Numbered from the stretch's first letter, positions 30,201 through 40,270 are shown. The stretch: DNA of 64,000 nt from an uncultured Lachnospiraceae bacterium (GCA_949878435.1 CATLAK010000016.1:1-64000); one strand, 5' to 3'. Notes: generated by a model not told the origin, from the letters alone. Numbers and translations: made by a program.

Positions 30201-33200
30201 AGAGCAGGTATATCTCCGAGATCTCTATTCTATCTGATGACCAGAGGAAGATTCTGGATCAATTTAATGAGGTGGAAGTTCCATTTGACAGGAGCAAGAC
30301 CGTGGTGGATCTGTTTAGGGAGGCGGCTTTCACCTACCCGGACCATACGGCAGTGGTTTACCGTGACAAACGGATTTCTTACAAGGAACTGGACGAGATA
30401 ACAGACCGTGTGGGCGGGTATCTGGCAGGAAAAGGATTAGGGGCAGAAGATCCGGTTGCGATCTTGATTTCCAGAAGAGAATACATGGCTGTGGCATCTT
30501 TGGGCGTTTTAAAGGCAGGGTGCGCTTACCAGCCCTTAGACCCCACTTATCCTAAAGACAGGCTGAAATTCATGCTGGAGGATTCAGGCGCCCGTTTCCT
30601 GATTGCAGATGCGTCCATGCTGGAGCTGGTGCCGGATTTCGGAGGAGAGATTCTTCTGACAGAAAAGATCGGAGAATTGCCGAAAGCGAATGGGGAGCTG
30701 TCGAAAGCAAAGCCGGAAGATATGTTCGTGCTGCTGTATACCTCCGGTTCTACCGGGGTTCCCAAAGGATGTATGCTGGAGTATGGTAATATCACTGCCT
30801 ACTGCAGATGGTATCACCGTTATTATCAGCTGAATCAGGACTGCCGTGTGGCAGCGTACGCGTCTTTTGGGTTTGACGCCAGCATGATGGATATTTTCTG
30901 TACCCTCACGGCGGGGGCGCAGCTCCATATCATTGAGGAGGATATCCGTCTGGATTTCACGGAGCTGAACCGGTACTTTGAAGAAAACGGCATTACCAAC
31001 AGCTTTATGACCACCCAGGTGGGACGGCAGTTTGCCATGAGCATGGAAAACAAGTCTTTGAAGCATCTGTCCGTGGGAGGAGAAAAGCTGGTGCCCTTAG
31101 AGCCCCCCAAAGATTATAAATTCTACAATATTTACGGACCTACAGAGTGTACGGTAGCGGTTACTGCTTTATGGGTGGATAAGTTTTACGATAATATTCC
31201 TATTGGAAAGCCCATGGATAATCTGAAACTATACATTGCCGACCAGCAGGGGCACAGGCTTCCTGTGGGCGCCTGCGGAGAGCTTCTGATTTCCGGTCTG
31301 CAGGTGGCAAGAGGATATTTGAATCGTCCGGAAAAGACAAAGGAGGTATTTATTGCCAATCCGTATACACAGGAGGCGGATTATCGGCGTATGTACCGTA
31401 CAGGGGATATTGTCCGCTTCCTGCCCGACGGCATGATTCAGTTCGTGGGACGGAAGGATGCGCAGGTGAAGATCAGGGGCTTCCGTATCGAGCTTACCGA
31501 AGTAGAAGAGATCATCCGCAGATTCCCCGGCATCAAGGATGCCACCGTGGCAGCCTTTGATGAAACGGGGGGCGGCAAGTATATTGCAGCGTATGTGGTG
31601 TCGGATGAGACGGTGGACATAGAGGCGCTGAACGGATTTATATTGGAGACCAAACCGCCTTACATGGTTCCGGCAGTTACCATGCAGATTGATGAGATTC
31701 CCTTAAATCAGAATCAGAAGGTCAACAAGCGTGCGCTTCCTGAGCCGGTATTTGAGCAGAAGGAGATCGAGCTGCCGAAGACCCAGATGCAGCAGCGGAT
31801 CTTTGAGATTGTTTCCTCCGTTACGGGAAACAGCAATTTCGGCATCAACACTGACCTCTACAAGGCAGGTCTGACTTCCCTGGTTGCCATGAAGCTGAAT
31901 CTTTTGCTTGCGGAGGAGTTTGGGATTACGGCAAAGAGCAGCGATATCCATGAGAACAATACCGTTGCATTGTTGGAGCAGTTCATTAAAAAGGCGCCCC
32001 GCAATGTAGTTCATGAGGAGAGGGAAAGTTATCCTCTGACCGGTTCTCAGAAGGGTATCTTTGTGGAATGCAGCAAGAATCCCGACAGTACCATTTATAA
32101 TATCCCCTTCCTGTTTACGCTGGATGCAAAGATCGATGTGGAAAAGCTGAAAGAAGCAGTGGGGAAGGTAGTCTGTGCCCACACCTATCTTTCCACAAGG
32201 ATTGGCGTAGACGAAAGCGGGGAGCTTTATCAAAAGCCCGGGAAAGAAGATTTCCTGCCGGAGTGCATCCGGATGACGGATGCGGAGTTTGCGCAGAAGA
32301 AGGCGGAGCTGGTAAGGCCCTTTAAGATACAGGAGGAAAGGTTATTCCGCATGGAGATTTATGAGACGGAATCAAAGAATTACCTGTTTATAGATCTCCA
32401 TCATATCATTGCGGACGGAAGTTCCTGTGATATTTTCTTTAAAGATTTGAATGATGCCTATCAGGGAAAAGGGGTTAAGGCGGAAACCTATACAGGATTT
32501 GATGCCGCCCTTGACGAAGAGCAGGAAATAGAAAACGGCAGATACAAGAAAGCCGCCCTTTACTATGATGGAATCTTTGCAGGGCTTGAGACGGAGTCTC
32601 TTCCCATTGCAGATAAGAAGGAACCAGTTCCCGCAAAAGGCATGACCTCCAGAAAGATGACGGTTCCCAAGGAAAAGATTCTTGCCTGCTGCGAGAAGAT
32701 GCAGGTGACACCCAATACCCTGTTTACCGGGCTCTTCGGCGTGGTGATGGCGCGGTATGCGAACGCCCAGGATGCGCTTTTTGCCACCATCTATAACGGC
32801 AGGAATGATTCCAGGCTGGAGAAGACCATCTGTATGCTGGTAAAGACTTTGCCGGTTTACTGCAGTTTTGACAAAAACATGGCGGTGAATGACTACATGA
32901 TGTCGGTGCAGAAACAGCTGATGGATTCCATGGCAAATGACATCTTCCCCTTCTCCGATATCGCGGCGAAGTACGGCATCACCTCCGATCTGATCTTTGC
33001 TTATCAGGCGGAGCTTTCAGACGATTATCCTTTAGGAGATACCATAGCCGTTGGCGAAGACCTGTCGCTGGATATGCCCAAGGAACCCCTTCTGATACAG
33101 GTGATGGATTATGAGGGAAGCTATGTCCTGACCGCAGAGTATCGGGCAGATCTATATGAGGCTGTCAGCATCAACGGCATTTTGGAAGCCTATGATGCAG

Positions 33201-36200
33201 CCATGGATTCCATGATAAAGAGCAGGTATGTTTCCGAGATTTCCATTCTCTCTGATGACCAGAAGAAGGTTCTGGATCGGTTCAATGAGACAGAAGTTCC
33301 TTTTGACAGGAGCAAAACGGTAGTTGACATGTTTAGGGAGGCAGCTTTCGCTTATCCGGATCACACGGCAGTGGTCTACCGCGATGTGCGGATTTCTTAT
33401 AAAGAGCTGGATGAGCTTACAGACCGCATCGGCGGGTATCTGGCAGGAAAAGGATTAGGGGCAGAAGATCCGGTTGCGATTCTGATTCCCAGATGCGAAT
33501 ACATGGCTGTGGCATCTTTAGGCGTTTTAAAGGCGGGGTGCGCTTATCAGCCGTTAGACCCCACTTATCCCAAAGAGAGGCTGCAATTTATGCTGGAAGA
33601 TTCAGGCGCCCGTCTTCTGATTGCGGATGCGTCTATGCTGGAACTGGTACCGGATTTTAAGGGAGAAATTCTGCTGACCAAAAAGATAAAGGAACTGCCC
33701 AAGACGGATATCCGGCTTCCCAAGGCAAAGCCGGAAGATATGTTCGTGCTGCTGTACACCTCCGGTTCTACCGGAGTTCCCAAGGGGTGTATGCTGGAGT
33801 ACGGCAACATCACTGCCTACTGCAGGTGGTATCACCGCTATTATCAGCTGAACCAGGACTGCCGCATGGCGGCGTATGCGTCCTTTGGGTTTGATGCCAG
33901 CATGATGGATATTTTCTGCACTCTCACGGCGGGGGCGCAGCTCCATATCATCGGGGAGGATATCCGTCTGGATTTCATGGAATTGAACCGCTATTTTGAA
34001 GAAAACGGCATTACCAACAGCTTTATGACCACCCAGGTGGGACGGCAGTTCGCCATGAGCATGGAGAACAAATCACTGAAACATTTGTCTGTAGGCGGGG
34101 AAAAGCTGGTGCCTTTAGAGCCGCCCAAGGATTATAAATTCTACAATATTTACGGACCTACAGAATGTACGGTAGCGGTCACTACCTTATGGGTGGATAA
34201 GTTTTACGATAATATTCCCATTGGGAAATCGCTGGATAATCTGAAATTATATATTGTGGACCAGCAGGGGCACAGGCTTCCTGTGGGTGCCTGCGGAGAA
34301 CTGTTGATTTCCGGTCTGCAAGTGTCGAGGGGCTATTTGAACCGTCCGGAAAAGACGGAGGAAGTATTCATCACCAATCCTTATACACAGGAAGCGGATT
34401 ATCAGCGTATGTACCGCACAGGAGATATCGTCCGTTTCCTGCCTGACGGCATGATTCAGTTCGTGGGGCGGAAGGATGCCCAAGTAAAGATCAGAGGTTT
34501 CCGTATCGAGCTTACGGAAGTGGAAGAAATCATCCGCAGATTTCCCGGCATCAAGGACGCCACCGTGGCAGCCTTTGATGAAAAGGGAGGCGGCAAATAT
34601 ATCGCGGCATACGTGGTGTCAGATCAGCCGGTGGATACAGAGGCGCTTGGCAGGTTCATATTGGAGACCAAGCCGCCTTACATGGTTCCGGCAGTTACCA
34701 TGCAGATCGATGCGATTCCTTTAAATCAGAACCAGAAGGTCAACAAGCGTGCCCTTCCTAAGCCGGAAAAGAAACAGGAGGAATTGGTTGCACCTGAGAC
34801 GGAAATCCAGAAACGCATTTTTGAATGTGTGGCGGAGGCAGTAGGACACAGGGAATTTGGCATTACCACGGATATTTATTTTGCAGGGCTTACTTCCATC
34901 AGCGCCATCCGGTTAAATGTGCTGCTCGCCAAAGAATTTGATATTGTAATCAAGACGGCGGATTTAAAGAAGAATGCCACTATCCTGCAGTTAGAGAAAT
35001 TTGTTTTGGGAAGCACGGCGGCAGGAAAGCATGAAGTGCAGGAGGTTTATCCCCTGACCAATACGCAGATGGGGGTATTCATCGACTGTACCGCCAACAT
35101 GGGCACCACGGTTTACAATATCCCGTATCTGTTAAAATTAGGCGATAAGGTGGATATTGACCGGTTGAAGAGTGCCGCAGAGCAGGTAATCGATGCACAT
35201 CCCTACTTAAAGGTACAGCTGTTCATGGATGAAGATGGGGAAATCAGGCAGAGAAGAAACGACACCCTGCCGTCTAAGGTGGAAATCATAAACGGCATGG
35301 ACCAGACCAAGCTGGTGCGCCCTTATGGTTTGTTTGGTGAACCATTGTGCCGGTTTGAGATTTACAGGACGATGGAGGGCAATTACCTGTTCATGGATCT
35401 TCATCACCTGATTGCCGATGGAACATCCTTAGAGATCCTTATTGAACAGATCAACCTTGCCTACAGCGGAGAAAAGATTCATGCGGAAGTCTATACCAGC
35501 TATGATGCCGCGCTGGATCATGAGGCGGCGGTAAACTCGGAAGCCTACAAAGCGGCAGAGGCGTTCTACCTTGCAGAATTCGGGGAATGCGGCGGCGATA
35601 CCAGCTTTTATCCTGATAAAAAGGATGAAAAGCCGGCAGTGGGCAATACAAGGTTTATAGATAAGGACTTGAACCCGGAACAGGTGAAGACGGTCTGTGA
35701 AAAGTATGGAATCACCGAGAATGTATTTTTCATCGGAGCTTTCGGCATGCTGCTTGGCAAGTATCATTTCAAGGATGAGGCAGTCTTTACTACCATCTAC
35801 CATGGGCGCAATGACTCCCGCTTAGCAGAGACCGTGGGCATGCTGGTGAAGACCCTTCCGGTGCGGTGCCGGATGAAGGAGGACTTAGGAAGCTATTTCG
35901 GTACCCTGCAAGATCAGCTGATGAATGCCATGGATTATGATATTTATCCGTTCTCGGAGATCAGCAGACGCTGCCATATTCAGCCGGACGCCATGCTGGT
36001 CTATCAGGGAGACAACTTTGTCTTTGACACCATCGGGGAGGAGAAGGCGGAGGAGATCCCCCTTGCCTTAAATGCGGCGAAGGAGCCCGTGTCCCTTTCC
36101 ATCAGCTTAGAAGAAGGCAGGTTCGTCTACGATCTGGAATACAGGAAAGACCTTTTTGAACCTGAGTCCATAGACTTTATATTGGAAAACTTCTCCAAAG

Positions 36201-39200
36201 TGACGCGGGGGCTTGCAAAGGAAAAGAACGCAGGACAGATTCAGCTGTTATTTGAAGAAGAAAAAGAAATGGTGAACGACCCGGCATATACCGGAAAGAC
36301 CTTTGTGGATTTGTTTAAACGGGCAGCAGCTCTATACCCTGACAGGGGAGCAGTGCGGGATGAAAACGGAACGATCACCTATGAGGAGCTGGACCGACTG
36401 TCTGATTATGTGGCAGCTAAGCTAACGGAAAACGGGTTCGGACCTGAAAAAGTGGCGGGAATCCTTTCGGGAAGGACAAGAGAATTTGTAATTGGATACG
36501 TGGGCGTCATGAAAGCGGGCGGCGCTTATGTGCCCTTAGACCCGGAATATCCGCAGGAACGGCTGGAATATATGCTCAGCGATTCCGGCGCGGATAACCT
36601 TCTTGCCGTGAGGGAATATGCCGGCCTGATGGATTTTTATAAAGGAAATGTGCTGTGGCTGGACGATATGGTGAAGGAAGGAGAAAATTATCGGCTGACT
36701 GCAGAACTTACACCCCCGAGCCCTGAAAATCTTGCCTATATGATCTATACTTCCGGTTCTACCGGAAAGCCGAAGGGCGTTATGATTGAACAGAGAAATC
36801 TGGTGAACCTGATTATGTATATGGTTTCTGCCCTTAAGATGATCCCTGAGGATATCTGCTCTGAGTTTGCAAGCTTCTGCTTCGATGCGTCCGTCCACGA
36901 CCTGTTTGCCCCTCTTGCGGTGGGAGCGCTTTTGTACATCTTCCCGGAATCCATACGGAAGGATGCGCTTAAGGTGGCGGAGACCATTAAGAAGGAAAAG
37001 ATTACTATGGTCACTTTCCCCACCCAGATGGGAGAACTTGTGGCGGAAGTGCTGACAGAGCCCTGCGCCCTGCGTTACATGACCCTTGGAGGTGAGAAAT
37101 TCAAGCGCTATTATAATCGGAGTTATACCATGATCAACGGTTATGGTCCTACCGAAAATACGGTTTCTTCCACGGAGTTTGTGGTGGATAAGGACTATAA
37201 GAATATTCCTATAGGCAGATCCCAGATGAATGTGCGCAGCTACATTCTGGATGAAAAGCAGAACCGCCTGCCGGTAGGAGCGCCCGGCGAACTGTGCCAT
37301 GCGGGGCGGCAGATTGCAAGGGGATACCATAACCTGCCGGAAAAGACAGCCGCATCCTTTGTGGAGAATCCCTTTAAGACCTGCGCGGATGATGCCAGAA
37401 TGTATCACACCGGCGACATGGTGCGCATGAAGGGCGACGGAAATATCGAGTATATCGGAAGAATCGATTCCCAGGTAAAGATCCGGGGATACAGAGTGGA
37501 GTTAAGCGAGATCGAGGGCGCTGTCCTGTCTTATGAAGGAATACGGGAAGCGGCGGTTAATGTCGTTGAAAAGAGCGGAAACAAGTATATTGTGGCGTAC
37601 TATACAGGGGCATCTCCGGATGTCCAGATTTGGCAGGAATTTTTAAAACCTCTGCTGCCGGAATATATGCTGCCTGCATTCTACATGCATCTTGACAGCA
37701 TGCCGGTTACGCCGGGAGGAAAGATTGATAAGCGGGCTCTTCCTGCGCCTGATATGGGGACGGAAAGAGAAGGATACGAACCGCCGGTAAATGCCGCTCA
37801 GGCACAGCTTTGCGAGATATTTGAAAAAGCGCTGGGCATGGATAGAGTTGGAATAGACGATAATTTCTTTGAACTTGGAGGAACCTCCCTGACCGCATCC
37901 AAGATTGCGGTGCTCTGTCTGGCGAAAAAGATACCTTTGGTGTACGCAGACATTTTCAAATATCCTACGGTAAGGCAGCTTTCCGCGTGGGTGAATCAGG
38001 ACTCCGTGGAAGAAACCGAAGAAAAAGACGAAATCTCTTCTTATCCCTATGAGAAGATCAACCGCATTCTCTTCCCTAACAGGGCAAAGAATGCCGATCT
38101 GGTAAAGAAAGAAGAGCTGGGAGATATCCTTTTGACCGGCGCTACAGGGTTCCTTGGCATCCATGTGCTGAAGGCGTTCCTTGATTCTGGTCAGGGAAAT
38201 GTATATGCGCTGGTGCGCAAAGGTAAGTACCCGTCCTGTGAAAAGCGGCTGATGAACATGCTGATGTACTATTTTGACGATCCTCACACAGAGCTTTTCG
38301 GAAAGAGAATCTTCTGTATAGATGGCGACATCACAGATCAGAAATCGTTGGAAGGGTTGAAAGAATATCCGTTTAGGACACTGATCAACTGTGCGGCGTG
38401 TGTAAAGCACTTTTCGTCGGACGATACCCTTCAAAGAATCAATGTGGATGGAGTGAGAAATTTAATTGCCTTGTGCAGCGAGCTGGACAGGAGATTGATT
38501 CAGATATCCACGGTATCCGTGGCAGGAGAAGGAATGGGCGATAAGCCCGGCATGGACAGAGATCTTTGCGAGCATGAGCTTTACATAGGACAGCGGATCA
38601 CAAACGAGTATATCCGCACCAAATTCCTGGCAGAGCGTTATCTGTTAGAAGCAGTCCAGAACGGACTGGATGCAAAAATCATCCGTGTGGGCAACCTGAT
38701 GAGCCGTAATTCGGACGGAGAGTTCCAGATTAATTTCGTCACCAATGGATTTTTACGGGGCGTGCGCGGGTATGTGGCGGTGGGAATGTTCCCCATAAGC
38801 GGCATGAACGAAAGCGCAGAATTTTCGCCCATCGATTCTACGGCGGAAGCTATCTTGAAGCTGGCGGGAACAGATAAGAATTTCACCGTTTATCACGCAT
38901 GCAACAGTCACCATATTTTTATGGGCGATTTGATTTATGCAATGCGCAATCATGGATTTGAGATTCAGATTGTAAGCGATGAGACATTCCAGCAGGCGGT
39001 CAACGATTATGCGGCGTCCCACGAGGACAGCGAAGCGGTTTCGGGGCTGATTGCCTACGCTTCCAGGGATGAGGATCAGGTCTATACGGTGGGCTATAAA
39101 AATCAGTTTACCACCGAGGTCTTATACCGCCTTGACTATAAATGGCCGATCACAGACGACAAATATCTGGAAAATGCCATCGATGCTCTTGACAAACTGG

Positions 39201-39214
39201 GATTTTTCGAGTAA
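27212..39214 (+). CDS. Four-module NRPS with terminal thioester reductase
   Basis: A 4000-residue nonribosomal peptide synthetase starting at the ATG at 27212 (AGGAGGAAAAGA before it). Domain order with approximate residues: A1 20-515, T1 520-590, C2 598-1020, A2 1030-1510, T2 1525-1595, C3 1606-2025, A3 2035-2515, T3 2530-2600, C4 2611-3015, A4 3030-3510, T4 3525-3590, R 3630-4000. Carrier serines sit in GLTSL, GLTSL, GLTSI and GGTSL. The C domains have HHIVADG, HHIIADG and HHLIADG. The R domain has TGATGFLG and Y-x3-K (YIRTK). There is no starter C, thioesterase, epimerase or methylase. Expected product: a reductively released tetrapeptide aldehyde, alcohol or cyclised derivative. Hand-read A-domain pockets are DVMTYLGISK (A1), DAMFSGIVAK (A2 and A3) and DAHTTGGVSK (A4); no substrate is assigned. 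Confidence 0.93.
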   Translation: MEAKKYDETSFEFEYRPVTELFEEQVRMHPEKMAVAASGECLSYEELNRRANKVAHSLIALGVKAESIVGVLLDRKSHVYAARQGILKSGGAFTSMAPDYPDDRIRYILEDSGAEILITTEEIKAQHEDLWGSLSCRVLLIEDLLKSEKEDNPNLAIGEHDLCYCIYTSGSTGKPKGVMIEHGNLANFVNPNEKNYETIGITQRAHVCLALAAITFDVSIMEEFIPLTSGLSVVLANEEEILNPLLLSELICKYGVDCMITTPSFLSGLLDLPQMMEALKQIAVYDLGAEAFPGGLYNKIVAVRPDAYIMNGYGPTETTISCTMKVIFGSENITIGIPNANVQVHIINEKNEEVPDGEVGEMLICGKGVGRGYINLPEKTKETFIDFGGQRAYKSGDLARWNGKGEIEFHGRSDNQIKLRGLRIELGEIEEVINQFPGVKTSVVIPVDDAYLCGYFTADREIDVDELLKYASGYLTYYMVPDVLIQLEEMPLTSNMKIDKKALPKPVFEQKEIEMPKTQMQQRIHEIVSSVTGKSNFGINTNLYRAGLTSLGAMKLNLLLAEEFDIAAKTSDIHENNTIVLLEQFIKNAPRKSVHEERESYPLTGSQKGIFVECSKNPGSTIYNIPFLFALDEKIDVERLREAVGKVVSAHSYLLTRIGMDKSGELYQKPGKEDFLPECIRMTDAEFAQKKAELVKPFEIQEERLFRMEIYVTESKKYLFVDFHHIVADGNSYDIFFEDLNEVYQGKEIGAETYTGFDAALDEEQEIESSRYKKAALYYDGIFAGLETESLPIADKKEPIPTKGMTSRKMTVPKEKILAYCEKMQVTPNTLFTGLFGVVMARYANAQDALFATIYNGRNDSRLENTICMLVKTLPVYCSFDPKMPVNAYMMAVQKQLMDSMANDIFPFSDIAAKYGITSDLIFAYQAELTDDYPLGDTIAVGEDLSLDMPKEPLLVQVRDYEGSYVLTAEYRADMYETVSIDGILEAYDAAMDSMLKSRYISEISILSDDQRKILDQFNEVEVPFDRSKTVVDLFREAAFTYPDHTAVVYRDKRISYKELDEITDRVGGYLAGKGLGAEDPVAILISRREYMAVASLGVLKAGCAYQPLDPTYPKDRLKFMLEDSGARFLIADASMLELVPDFGGEILLTEKIGELPKANGELSKAKPEDMFVLLYTSGSTGVPKGCMLEYGNITAYCRWYHRYYQLNQDCRVAAYASFGFDASMMDIFCTLTAGAQLHIIEEDIRLDFTELNRYFEENGITNSFMTTQVGRQFAMSMENKSLKHLSVGGEKLVPLEPPKDYKFYNIYGPTECTVAVTALWVDKFYDNIPIGKPMDNLKLYIADQQGHRLPVGACGELLISGLQVARGYLNRPEKTKEVFIANPYTQEADYRRMYRTGDIVRFLPDGMIQFVGRKDAQVKIRGFRIELTEVEEIIRRFPGIKDATVAAFDETGGGKYIAAYVVSDETVDIEALNGFILETKPPYMVPAVTMQIDEIPLNQNQKVNKRALPEPVFEQKEIELPKTQMQQRIFEIVSSVTGNSNFGINTDLYKAGLTSLVAMKLNLLLAEEFGITAKSSDIHENNTVALLEQFIKKAPRNVVHEERESYPLTGSQKGIFVECSKNPDSTIYNIPFLFTLDAKIDVEKLKEAVGKVVCAHTYLSTRIGVDESGELYQKPGKEDFLPECIRMTDAEFAQKKAELVRPFKIQEERLFRMEIYETESKNYLFIDLHHIIADGSSCDIFFKDLNDAYQGKGVKAETYTGFDAALDEEQEIENGRYKKAALYYDGIFAGLETESLPIADKKEPVPAKGMTSRKMTVPKEKILACCEKMQVTPNTLFTGLFGVVMARYANAQDALFATIYNGRNDSRLEKTICMLVKTLPVYCSFDKNMAVNDYMMSVQKQLMDSMANDIFPFSDIAAKYGITSDLIFAYQAELSDDYPLGDTIAVGEDLSLDMPKEPLLIQVMDYEGSYVLTAEYRADLYEAVSINGILEAYDAAMDSMIKSRYVSEISILSDDQKKVLDRFNETEVPFDRSKTVVDMFREAAFAYPDHTAVVYRDVRISYKELDELTDRIGGYLAGKGLGAEDPVAILIPRCEYMAVASLGVLKAGCAYQPLDPTYPKERLQFMLEDSGARLLIADASMLELVPDFKGEILLTKKIKELPKTDIRLPKAKPEDMFVLLYTSGSTGVPKGCMLEYGNITAYCRWYHRYYQLNQDCRMAAYASFGFDASMMDIFCTLTAGAQLHIIGEDIRLDFMELNRYFEENGITNSFMTTQVGRQFAMSMENKSLKHLSVGGEKLVPLEPPKDYKFYNIYGPTECTVAVTTLWVDKFYDNIPIGKSLDNLKLYIVDQQGHRLPVGACGELLISGLQVSRGYLNRPEKTEEVFITNPYTQEADYQRMYRTGDIVRFLPDGMIQFVGRKDAQVKIRGFRIELTEVEEIIRRFPGIKDATVAAFDEKGGGKYIAAYVVSDQPVDTEALGRFILETKPPYMVPAVTMQIDAIPLNQNQKVNKRALPKPEKKQEELVAPETEIQKRIFECVAEAVGHREFGITTDIYFAGLTSISAIRLNVLLAKEFDIVIKTADLKKNATILQLEKFVLGSTAAGKHEVQEVYPLTNTQMGVFIDCTANMGTTVYNIPYLLKLGDKVDIDRLKSAAEQVIDAHPYLKVQLFMDEDGEIRQRRNDTLPSKVEIINGMDQTKLVRPYGLFGEPLCRFEIYRTMEGNYLFMDLHHLIADGTSLEILIEQINLAYSGEKIHAEVYTSYDAALDHEAAVNSEAYKAAEAFYLAEFGECGGDTSFYPDKKDEKPAVGNTRFIDKDLNPEQVKTVCEKYGITENVFFIGAFGMLLGKYHFKDEAVFTTIYHGRNDSRLAETVGMLVKTLPVRCRMKEDLGSYFGTLQDQLMNAMDYDIYPFSEISRRCHIQPDAMLVYQGDNFVFDTIGEEKAEEIPLALNAAKEPVSLSISLEEGRFVYDLEYRKDLFEPESIDFILENFSKVTRGLAKEKNAGQIQLLFEEEKEMVNDPAYTGKTFVDLFKRAAALYPDRGAVRDENGTITYEELDRLSDYVAAKLTENGFGPEKVAGILSGRTREFVIGYVGVMKAGGAYVPLDPEYPQERLEYMLSDSGADNLLAVREYAGLMDFYKGNVLWLDDMVKEGENYRLTAELTPPSPENLAYMIYTSGSTGKPKGVMIEQRNLVNLIMYMVSALKMIPEDICSEFASFCFDASVHDLFAPLAVGALLYIFPESIRKDALKVAETIKKEKITMVTFPTQMGELVAEVLTEPCALRYMTLGGEKFKRYYNRSYTMINGYGPTENTVSSTEFVVDKDYKNIPIGRSQMNVRSYILDEKQNRLPVGAPGELCHAGRQIARGYHNLPEKTAASFVENPFKTCADDARMYHTGDMVRMKGDGNIEYIGRIDSQVKIRGYRVELSEIEGAVLSYEGIREAAVNVVEKSGNKYIVAYYTGASPDVQIWQEFLKPLLPEYMLPAFYMHLDSMPVTPGGKIDKRALPAPDMGTEREGYEPPVNAAQAQLCEIFEKALGMDRVGIDDNFFELGGTSLTASKIAVLCLAKKIPLVYADIFKYPTVRQLSAWVNQDSVEETEEKDEISSYPYEKINRILFPNRAKNADLVKKEELGDILLTGATGFLGIHVLKAFLDSGQGNVYALVRKGKYPSCEKRLMNMLMYYFDDPHTELFGKRIFCIDGDITDQKSLEGLKEYPFRTLINCAACVKHFSSDDTLQRINVDGVRNLIALCSELDRRLIQISTVSVAGEGMGDKPGMDRDLCEHELYIGQRITNEYIRTKFLAERYLLEAVQNGLDAKIIRVGNLMSRNSDGEFQINFVTNGFLRGVRGYVAVGMFPISGMNESAEFSPIDSTAEAILKLAGTDKNFTVYHACNSHHIFMGDLIYAMRNHGFEIQIVSDETFQQAVNDYAASHEDSEAVSGLIAYASRDEDQVYTVGYKNQFTTEVLYRLDYKWPITDDKYLENAIDALDKLGFFE
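28727..34762 (+). repeat. Tandem 3018-bp T-C-A module duplication
   Basis: Two consecutive units of exactly 3018 bp (28727-31744 and 31745-34762; 1006 codons each), each running from the A-T linker through T, C and A. They differ at scattered positions only, and the A2 and A3 pocket residues read identically. The modules probably arose by in-frame duplication and should load the same amino acid. Confidence 0.9.
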
Positions 39215-39276
39215 AGATTCGAGTAAGAGAATGGCGCAATGAAACGCGCTTGCCGGAAAACAGATGGGGGCGGGAT

Positions 39277-39924
39277 ATGGTACACGTATATGCAGCGGAT
39301 ATTGCAAATCTGCCGGACCCGAAAGGGGAGCCGCACATACTTGATACATTGACAGATGAGCGGATAGACAGAATCCAAAAATACTTAAAAGCGGAAGACC
39401 GCAAAAGGAGCCTTGGGGCGGGGCTTATGCTTAACAAAGTCCTGCCCCTTCACGGGGCTTTGCCCGGGAAGGTCTGCGTGGGTGCGGATGGGAAGCCTAG
39501 GGCGGAGGGGGTCTTTTTCAACCTATCCCATTCGGGAAATCTGGTCATCTGTGCGGCGGCGGAAACGGAAGTGGGATGTGATGTGGAAAAGATTGTGAGA
39601 GCGCCCGAAGGGGTGGCGGAGCGGTTCTTTCATAAGGACGAGGCGGCATATATCAAAGAAGGCACGGGACAGGAGCGGGATGAGCGGTTCTTTCGGATCT
39701 GGACGATGAAAGAGAGTTATATCAAGATGACCGGAGAGGGGATGCGCCTATCCTTCGACAGATTTATATTTTTGATAGGGCAGGAAGGAGTGAAAGTGTG
39801 CCGGGATGGAAGAATCCTTTCCTGCCGCATTATGGAATATGATATTCCCGGATACAAGGTTTCTGTGTGCGCCGGGGAGGAAAATTTTGCGGAATCCGTA
39901 GAATATTTTGACCTGGGCGCATAA
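39277..39924 (+). CDS. Sfp-type 4'-phosphopantetheinyl transferase
   Basis: A 215-residue enzyme starting at the ATG at 39277 (MVHVYAADI), with GGGGGCGGG just upstream; a TTG at 39250 is the alternative. It carries the family motifs FFNLSHSG, VGCDVEKI (Mg-binding Asp) and FRIWTMKESYIKMTGEG. It should transfer phosphopantetheine from CoA to the carrier serines of the preceding NRPS, from which it is separated by 62 bases. Its presence supports a functional assembly line. Confidence 0.92.
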   Translation: MVHVYAADIANLPDPKGEPHILDTLTDERIDRIQKYLKAEDRKRSLGAGLMLNKVLPLHGALPGKVCVGADGKPRAEGVFFNLSHSGNLVICAAAETEVGCDVEKIVRAPEGVAERFFHKDEAAYIKEGTGQERDERFFRIWTMKESYIKMTGEGMRLSFDRFIFLIGQEGVKVCRDGRILSCRIMEYDIPGYKVSVCAGEENFAESVEYFDLGA

Positions 39925-39970
39925 TGCAGTTAGAATAAAAGTAGAGAGAAAAACAGGAGGCTTTAGAAAA

Positions 39971-40270
39971 ATGACAATTACAAAAAACGTAGAAAAGGAA
40001 GTGCTCACACTTGCGCTGGAGGGAAGGCTTGACACGAATACGGCGCCGGAACTTGAAAACAAAATTGCGGAGGAGCTGACGGCTGACATACAGACTTTGA
40101 TTCTGGATTTAAAAGAACTGGAATATATTTCATCCGCCGGTCTGCGTGTTCTTCTGTCAGCACAGAAAAAGATGAACAAGCAGGGCAGCATGGTCGTTAA
40201 AAATGCAAATGAAATGATCATGGATGTATTTCAAGTGACTGGGTTTGTGGATATTCTGACCATTGAGTAG
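39971..40270 (+). CDS. STAS anti-sigma factor antagonist
   Basis: A 99-residue single STAS domain of the SpoIIAA/RsbV type. AGGAGG 9 bases upstream fixes the start at 39971 (MTITKNVEKE). The phosphorylatable serine region is YISSAGLRVLL at about residues 55-65. In partner switching it is phosphorylated by an RsbW kinase and dephosphorylated by a SpoIIE/RsbU phosphatase, both encoded just downstream. It ends 3 bases before the second MATE fusion, indicating one mRNA. Confidence 0.92.
   Translation: MTITKNVEKEVLTLALEGRLDTNTAPELENKIAEELTADIQTLILDLKELEYISSAGLRVLLSAQKKMNKQGSMVVKNANEMIMDVFQVTGFVDILTIE

Noticed and set aside
28727..34762. Module duplication as a pure assembly artefact
   Set aside because: The copies differ at many scattered positions, which a simple assembly duplication would not produce; read support would still settle copy number.
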